The translations under genes and the position numbers were made by a program. DNA of 52,056 bases from positions 1 to 52,056 of the forward strand of contig JAPPKD010000178.1 of the NCBI GenBank assembly GCA_028820215.1, in the 5' to 3' direction. The notes under the pieces were generated by a model. The model ran no database searches and was not told the origin of the DNA. It saw only the letters and a program-made list of their open reading frames with translations. Positions 51,937-52,056 of the stretch are shown piece after piece. This stretch comes from Spirochaetaceae bacterium (GTDB lineage: Bacteria; Spirochaetota; Spirochaetia; SZUA-6; Bin103). Numbering within the stretch: position 1 is the stretch's first letter; each line of letters begins with the position of its first letter.

Positions 51937-52056
51937 CTGCCGGACACGAAGGAGTGACAGTCACCCGAACGGTCCCGTCACCTGACGCACTACTTCAAAT
52001 CATCGTAACTATTCAGCCGGGGCGGACGGTTTGAGGCAGGTTGGGATCATGGGGCG

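Overview
The window is about 52 kb of high-GC bacterial DNA (roughly two thirds G+C by eye). Genes are densely packed, with many stop/start overlaps of the ATGA or GTGA type. There are no rRNA or tRNA genes and no phage, IS transposase or CRISPR array. The content points to a free-living or host-associated Gram-negative heterotroph: signal-peptide-bearing family 5 solute-binding proteins, two dipeptide-type ABC importers, tandem phytanoyl-CoA-dioxygenase-like enzymes, a sulfatase, several TIM-barrel hydrolases, an Rpn-type PD-(D/E)XK nuclease and a DUF433 antitoxin fragment. This mix is typical of uncultured marine or sponge-associated lineages such as Spirochaetota, Chloroflexota or Poribacteria. 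I cannot fix the phylum from the sequence.

Layout. 32-2983 (minus): an HExxH protein coupled to an AAA/DUF234-type ATPase, then a DinB-like protein. 2984-3536: a decayed PD-(D/E)XK gene fragment and a suspicious G/C-homopolymer tract. 3537-4403: a secreted protein made of two copies of one domain. 4598-6255: two overlapping PhyH-type dioxygenases. 6316-7491 (minus): a kelch-repeat protein. 7658-16043 (plus): one tightly coupled operon of ABC exporter, sulfatase, class III aminotransferase, and hydantoinase A and B, with a one-base frameshift in hyuB. 16075-17593: a small unknown ORF and a DUF3800 protein. 17920-24236: polysaccharide deacetylase followed by a complete oligopeptide-type ABC importer (binding protein, two permeases, two ATPases), then Nudix and coiled-coil genes.

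25139-30785 (minus) is an operon for homocitrate synthase, homoaconitase large and small subunits and homoisocitrate dehydrogenase, followed by a secreted CRTAC1 beta-propeller protein. Together the four enzymes would convert 2-oxoglutarate plus acetyl-CoA into 2-oxoadipate, the first half of alpha-aminoadipate lysine synthesis. The synthase and dehydrogenase look like the fungal LYS20 and LYS12 types.

30898-51851 is a large accessory cluster. It contains a CehA/McbA-type PHP metallohydrolase, three paralogous TIM-barrel glycosidase-like proteins (32337, 39223 and 41335), and two paralogous amidohydrolases (one at 43146, one fused in frame to an ABC ATPase at 36187). It also holds a transaldolase-like protein and a second ABC importer, whose ATPases lie on the minus strand and whose two permeases and two tandem-duplicated binding proteins lie on the plus strand. 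This looks like an uptake-and-degradation module for one unknown substrate class. Within it, 34475-36484 is a scar: an Rpn nuclease and a truncated DUF433 gene sit between two direct repeats of the ABC ATPase 3' end. The amidohydrolase-ATPase fusion also lacks a normal start codon for its conserved N-terminus.

Start sites were chosen from family alignments remembered from knowledge, visible Shine-Dalgarno sequences and stop/start overlaps. No database search was run.
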